A DNA stretch of 64,000 bases from Nonomuraea sp. NEAU-A123 (GTDB lineage: Bacteria > Actinomycetota > Actinomycetes > Streptosporangiales > Streptosporangiaceae), in the NCBI RefSeq assembly GCF_018603905.1, contig NZ_JAHFZZ010000005.1:372001-436000 (forward strand), given 5' to 3'. Under the pieces are notes generated by a model. That model had not been told where the DNA came from, did no database searches, and saw only the letters and a program-made list of their open reading frames with translations. Positions 61,478-64,000 of the stretch are shown piece by piece. Every line of letters starts with the position of its first letter. The stretch's first letter is position 1. Both the position numbers and the translations under genes were made by a program.

Positions 61478-62083
61478 ATGCCTATCAACCACAAGACTTC
61501 GCTCATCATCGCCGCGGGCGCGCTCGCCCTGCTGACCGCGTGCGGAGGCAACGGCGAGCCCATGGCCGGAAGCGACGGGATGGGCAGCACCGTGCCTGCC
61601 ACCACCACGCCCAGCGCGCAATCGTCGCCCAGCTTCAACGACGCGGATGTGATGTTCGCGCAGATGATGATCCCGCATCATGAACAGGCGGTCGAGATGG
61701 CCGACATGGCGCTGATGCGCGCGAGCGACTCGGAGGTCGAGGAGCTCGCGGCGAAGATCAAGTCCGCTCAGGATCCGGAGATCCAGACCATGAAGGGCTG
61801 GCTGACCGAGTGGGGCAAGCCCGTGTCCTCCGGCGGTATGGGGCATGACATGCCCGGCATCATGTCCGAGGAGGACATGAAGAAGCTCGACGCGGCCAAG
61901 GGCAAGGCCTTCGACAAGCTGTTCGCCCAAATGATGATCGCCCATCACAAGGGCGCGATCGGCATGGCCCGCACGGAGCAGGCCAACGGCTCCAACCCGA
62001 AGGCCAAGGAGCTCGCCAAGAGGATAGAAACCTCCCAGCAGGCCGAGGTGGCGCAGCTGCAGAAGGTCGTCGATCGGCTCTGA
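61478..62083 (+). CDS. DUF305 lipoprotein
   Basis: Protein of 201 residues. The lipobox LALLTACGG gives a lipid-anchored Cys. Two DUF305 repeats follow: MFAQMMIPHHEQAVEMADMAL and LFAQMMIAHHKGAIGMARTEQ. The Met- and His-rich motifs suit copper binding at the cell surface. A Ser/Thr-rich linker (STVPATTTPSAQSSPS) lies before the domain. Probably one unit with the DUF6153-like gene. Confidence 0.92.
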   Translation: MPINHKTSLIIAAGALALLTACGGNGEPMAGSDGMGSTVPATTTPSAQSSPSFNDADVMFAQMMIPHHEQAVEMADMALMRASDSEVEELAAKIKSAQDPEIQTMKGWLTEWGKPVSSGGMGHDMPGIMSEEDMKKLDAAKGKAFDKLFAQMMIAHHKGAIGMARTEQANGSNPKAKELAKRIETSQQAEVAQLQKVVDRL

Positions 62084-62132
62084 TCCAGGGAGCTGTCCAG
62101 GCGTCACAAGCGCCTGGGCAGCAGGAAGGGGG

Positions 62133-62600
62133 TCAATCGTCGATACGTCTGATCAGGACCATCCATCGTACGGATCGCTCGACCCTCAGCATGGTCGCCC
62201 GGTTGTGCGGTGATCTCATCTCCGTGGCTGCCTCGCACGCCAGGGCATAGGGAATGCGATCACGGTGGACAAAGGATTTACGCAGCAGGTGCCGTACTGA
62301 CGCCAGGGGCATGAGTCGCACGGCAAGTTCGCCGATGAGCGGCAGCCGCATGAGACGAAACTCCCACACATCGCGGACGTCGAGCCCCGCGGGAGCCAGC
62401 AGCGCCAGGCGGCTGACTCTGGCCGGGAACAGCTCCGCGAAACGCAGGGCGAACCCGCCGCCCCACGAGTGGCCGACGATGGCGACCTCTGGCAGGTCCA
62501 GGGCGTTCAGGAACGCTGCGATGGAGGAGGGCCGGATCCGGCCCTGCGGTAGCGGAACCGGGCCATGGAGGTGTCCACGTAGAGATCGCTCATAGCGATA
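62133..62600 (-). pseudogene. truncated alpha/beta hydrolase
   Basis: The middle of a hydrolase remains: AAFLNALDLPEVAIVGHSWGGGFALRFAELFPARVSRLALLAPAGLD with the nucleophile Ser, then a cap region RIPYALACEAATEMRSPHNRATMLRVERSVRW, ending IRRIDD at a premature stop. The N-terminal beta strands and the C-terminal Asp/His are missing, so both ends are lost. The frame opens into non-homologous sequence above about 62560. Confidence 0.75.
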
Positions 62601-62619
62601 GCCGACTATTTTGCATAGT
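62585..62619. promoter_or_regulatory. two small dyads at the junction of broken genes
   Basis: ATCGCT-CAT-AGCGAT (62585-62599) and ACTAT-TTTGC-ATAGT (62605-62619) are adjacent perfect dyads in an unusually AT-rich patch between the hydrolase and iron-sulfur remnants. They may mark a recombination junction or a leftover operator. Confidence 0.3.
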
Positions 62620-62629
62620 AGATCTGGCC

Positions 62630-62880
62630 TTACATCAGCTTGTCGGGCGTGATGGGAAGATCGCGCACCCGCTTGTTCCTGATCTCGGCGTCGGTGAGCG
62701 CCGCGGGGCCGCCGTGTTCGGCTGACACGGCGCTCGGCATTCCGGCACGGTGCTCCACAAGCATGGCGACGGTCGAGCAGATCTGCCCCGACGTGCAGTA
62801 TCCGCACTGCAATCCGTCATGGGCCAGGAAGGCGTCCTGCACCCGGCTGCCCACCTCGTGGGCGGCCATGCGACTGGTCA
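62630..62880 (-). pseudogene. fragment of a [2Fe-2S] xanthine/aldehyde oxidase small subunit
   Basis: AAHEVGSRVQDAFLAHDGLQCGYCTSGQI is the region carrying the first Cys pair of the C-terminal [2Fe-2S] cluster, followed by CSTVAMLVEHRAGMPSAVSAE and LTDAEIRNKRVRDLP, ending DKLM. The expected later Cys pair (usually in NxCRC) is gone and the plant-ferredoxin-type N-terminal half is absent. It abuts the 3' end of the MFS gene. It is a doubly truncated remnant. Confidence 0.8.
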
Positions 62881-64000
62881 GTGGGCGTGTACGCCGGCGG
62901 GGACCTGGGCCTTGCCCCTGGGCACCAGCACCAGCGCGATGATCGCGGCGGCCCCCGCGGCGATGGCGCATGCCGTGTAGGCGGCGGTGAATCCGGCCGT
63001 CGAAGCGTGCTCGATGCCGACGGCCGCGATCGTGGACACGACCGCCGTGCCGATGGACCCGCCGACCTCATGGAAGGTGTTGACCACACCGGATGCCAGC
63101 CCGGCCTCGTGGTGCGCGACGAACCCGAGCGCCGTCGTGGTGGCGGCGACGAACACCAGCACCACGCCGGCGGCGCCGATGGTCAGCCCGATCACGATGC
63201 CCGCCGTACCCTCCGACAACGCCAGCACCACGGCACCGGCCCCGGCGACGAGGAGCCCGCCCACCGCGGACACCCGCGCGCCGAGATGCCCGATGAGGCG
63301 CCCCGCCAGATGCCCGGTGACAGCGGTCCCCACCGCGACCGGCAGGAAAAGGATCCCGGCGGTGAGCGCGGACTGCCCCTGTACGCGCTGCAGGTACAGC
63401 GAACCGAGGAAGACGGAGCCCAGCAGCAGGGCGGTGCCGATCAGCATGAGGAACGCGCCGGTGGCGACGGGGCGGCGGGCCAGAATGCGCACGTCCATCA
63501 GCGGCTCCTGAACAGCCCGCTCGACCAGTGCGAACGCGGCATAACCAACCACGGCCCCGGCCAGCGCGCCCAGCGTGGCCAGGCTTCCCCAGCCCGCCTC
63601 TCCGGCGTTGACCAGACCGTAAATGAGCGCCGCTGTCGCCCCCGTGACCAGCACGGCGCCAGGCAGGTCCACCCGCCGTCGCACCTGCGGCCGGTCGGCG
63701 GCGACCACGCGTGGCAGCCAGGCCAGTACGGCCAGCCCGACGGGCACGTTGATGAAGAACACCCACCGCCAGCCCGGCCCGGCCGCGAGCACGCCGCCGA
63801 GGATCGCGCCGACGGCGAACCCCACGCCGCCCAGAGCAGCCCAGATGCCCAGCGCCTTGTTCCGCTCGGCTCCGTGGAACGTCCGCGTGAGCGTGGCCAG
63901 CGCCGAGGGGGACAGCAGAGCGGCGCCGACGCCCTGGGCGAGCCTGCCGCCGATCAACATGGGGCCACCGGTGGCCAAGCCGGTCACCAGCGAGGCGAGG
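62878..64000 (-). CDS. DHA2-family MFS drug exporter (5' end outside window)
   Basis: The visible 373 codons cover helices from about 3 to 14: GGRLAQGVGAALLSPSALATLTRTF, then the antiporter motif region ALGIWAALGGVGFAVGAILGGVL, WRWVFFINVPVGL, and FHEVGGSIGTAVVSTI late. This is the EmrB/QacA 14-helix exporter pattern. The gene continues beyond the right edge, so start and regulator are not seen. Its stop coincides with the iron-sulfur remnant. Confidence 0.88.
   Translation of the reverse strand, partial: LASLVTGLATGGPMLIGGRLAQGVGAALLSPSALATLTRTFHGAERNKALGIWAALGGVGFAVGAILGGVLAAGPGWRWVFFINVPVGLAVLAWLPRVVAADRPQVRRRVDLPGAVLVTGATAALIYGLVNAGEAGWGSLATLGALAGAVVGYAAFALVERAVQEPLMDVRILARRPVATGAFLMLIGTALLLGSVFLGSLYLQRVQGQSALTAGILFLPVAVGTAVTGHLAGRLIGHLGARVSAVGGLLVAGAGAVVLALSEGTAGIVIGLTIGAAGVVLVFVAATTTALGFVAHHEAGLASGVVNTFHEVGGSIGTAVVSTIAAVGIEHASTAGFTAAYTACAIAAGAAAIIALVLVPRGKAQVPAGVHAH

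Overview
The window is high-GC, densely packed actinomycete chromosome. Divergent regulator/target pairs, 4-nt ATGA stop/start overlaps, many TetR/LuxR/GntR-type regulators, secreted hydrolases, an AfsR-type SARP and CHRD, RDD and LCP proteins fit a mycelial soil actinomycete. The order Streptosporangiales (for example Nonomuraea-like) is my best guess, but this is inference: no rRNA or other taxonomic marker is present. I found no tRNA, rRNA, CRISPR array, prophage or replication origin. The only mobile-element trace is one broken IS5-type transposase.

Layout. 0.5-5.3 kb: a five-gene biotin-type ECF transporter operon (BioY, an acyl-CoA-ligase-like enzyme, an atypical thiolase, the BioM ATPase and BioN). 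The two enzymes recall the Bacillus yhfT/yhfS genes that accompany BioY. 5.4-9.4 kb: phosphotransferase, IS remnant, Nudix hydrolase, and a GntR/MFS pair joined by a repeat-rich overlap. 9.5-12 kb: membrane protein, 15-codon leader ORF, CopD-CtaG fusion. 12-20 kb: carbohydrate block (GH3 with LacI; GH36 with AraC and a PhyH dioxygenase) plus RapZ-like and TetR remnants. 20.6-29.4 kb: LCP, WD40/HEAT protein, TetR/RDD, a frameshifted alpha/beta hydrolase, MFS/LysR, hemerythrin.

29.5-36.6 kb: two tandem TrmB-LuxR regulators face a large secreted subtilase across a 16-bp perfect palindrome; a secreted lipase shares the bidirectional terminator. 36.7-47.5 kb: a large LuxR-ATPase (LAL) regulator broken by one in-frame TAA, TauD dioxygenase, AEC transporter, AKR/TetR with a duplicated operator, CHRD protein, and MocR/EamA with a small ORF. 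47.7-51.4 kb: a coupled meta-cleavage lower pathway (hydratase, acylating acetaldehyde dehydrogenase, aldolase) facing an IclR regulator across a perfect palindrome. 51.4-58.6 kb: FAD monooxygenase, SARP regulator, cysteine-dioxygenase-like cupin, NmrA/epimerase with TetR, and one unknown.

58.6-62.1 kb: a probable copper or metal-stress island (DUF4396 behind a CsoR-like box, M56 peptidase plus BlaI/CopY repressor, DUF6153-like and DUF305 proteins). 62.1-62.9 kb is a graveyard of two truncated genes, followed by a DHA2 MFS exporter that runs off the right edge.

Two themes recur. First, otherwise conserved proteins carry in-frame low-complexity expansions (ligase twice, GntR tail, LAL regulator twice, SARP tail, WD40 protein). 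Second, many regulators have a clear dyad beside their start codon, giving a testable regulator/operator map.
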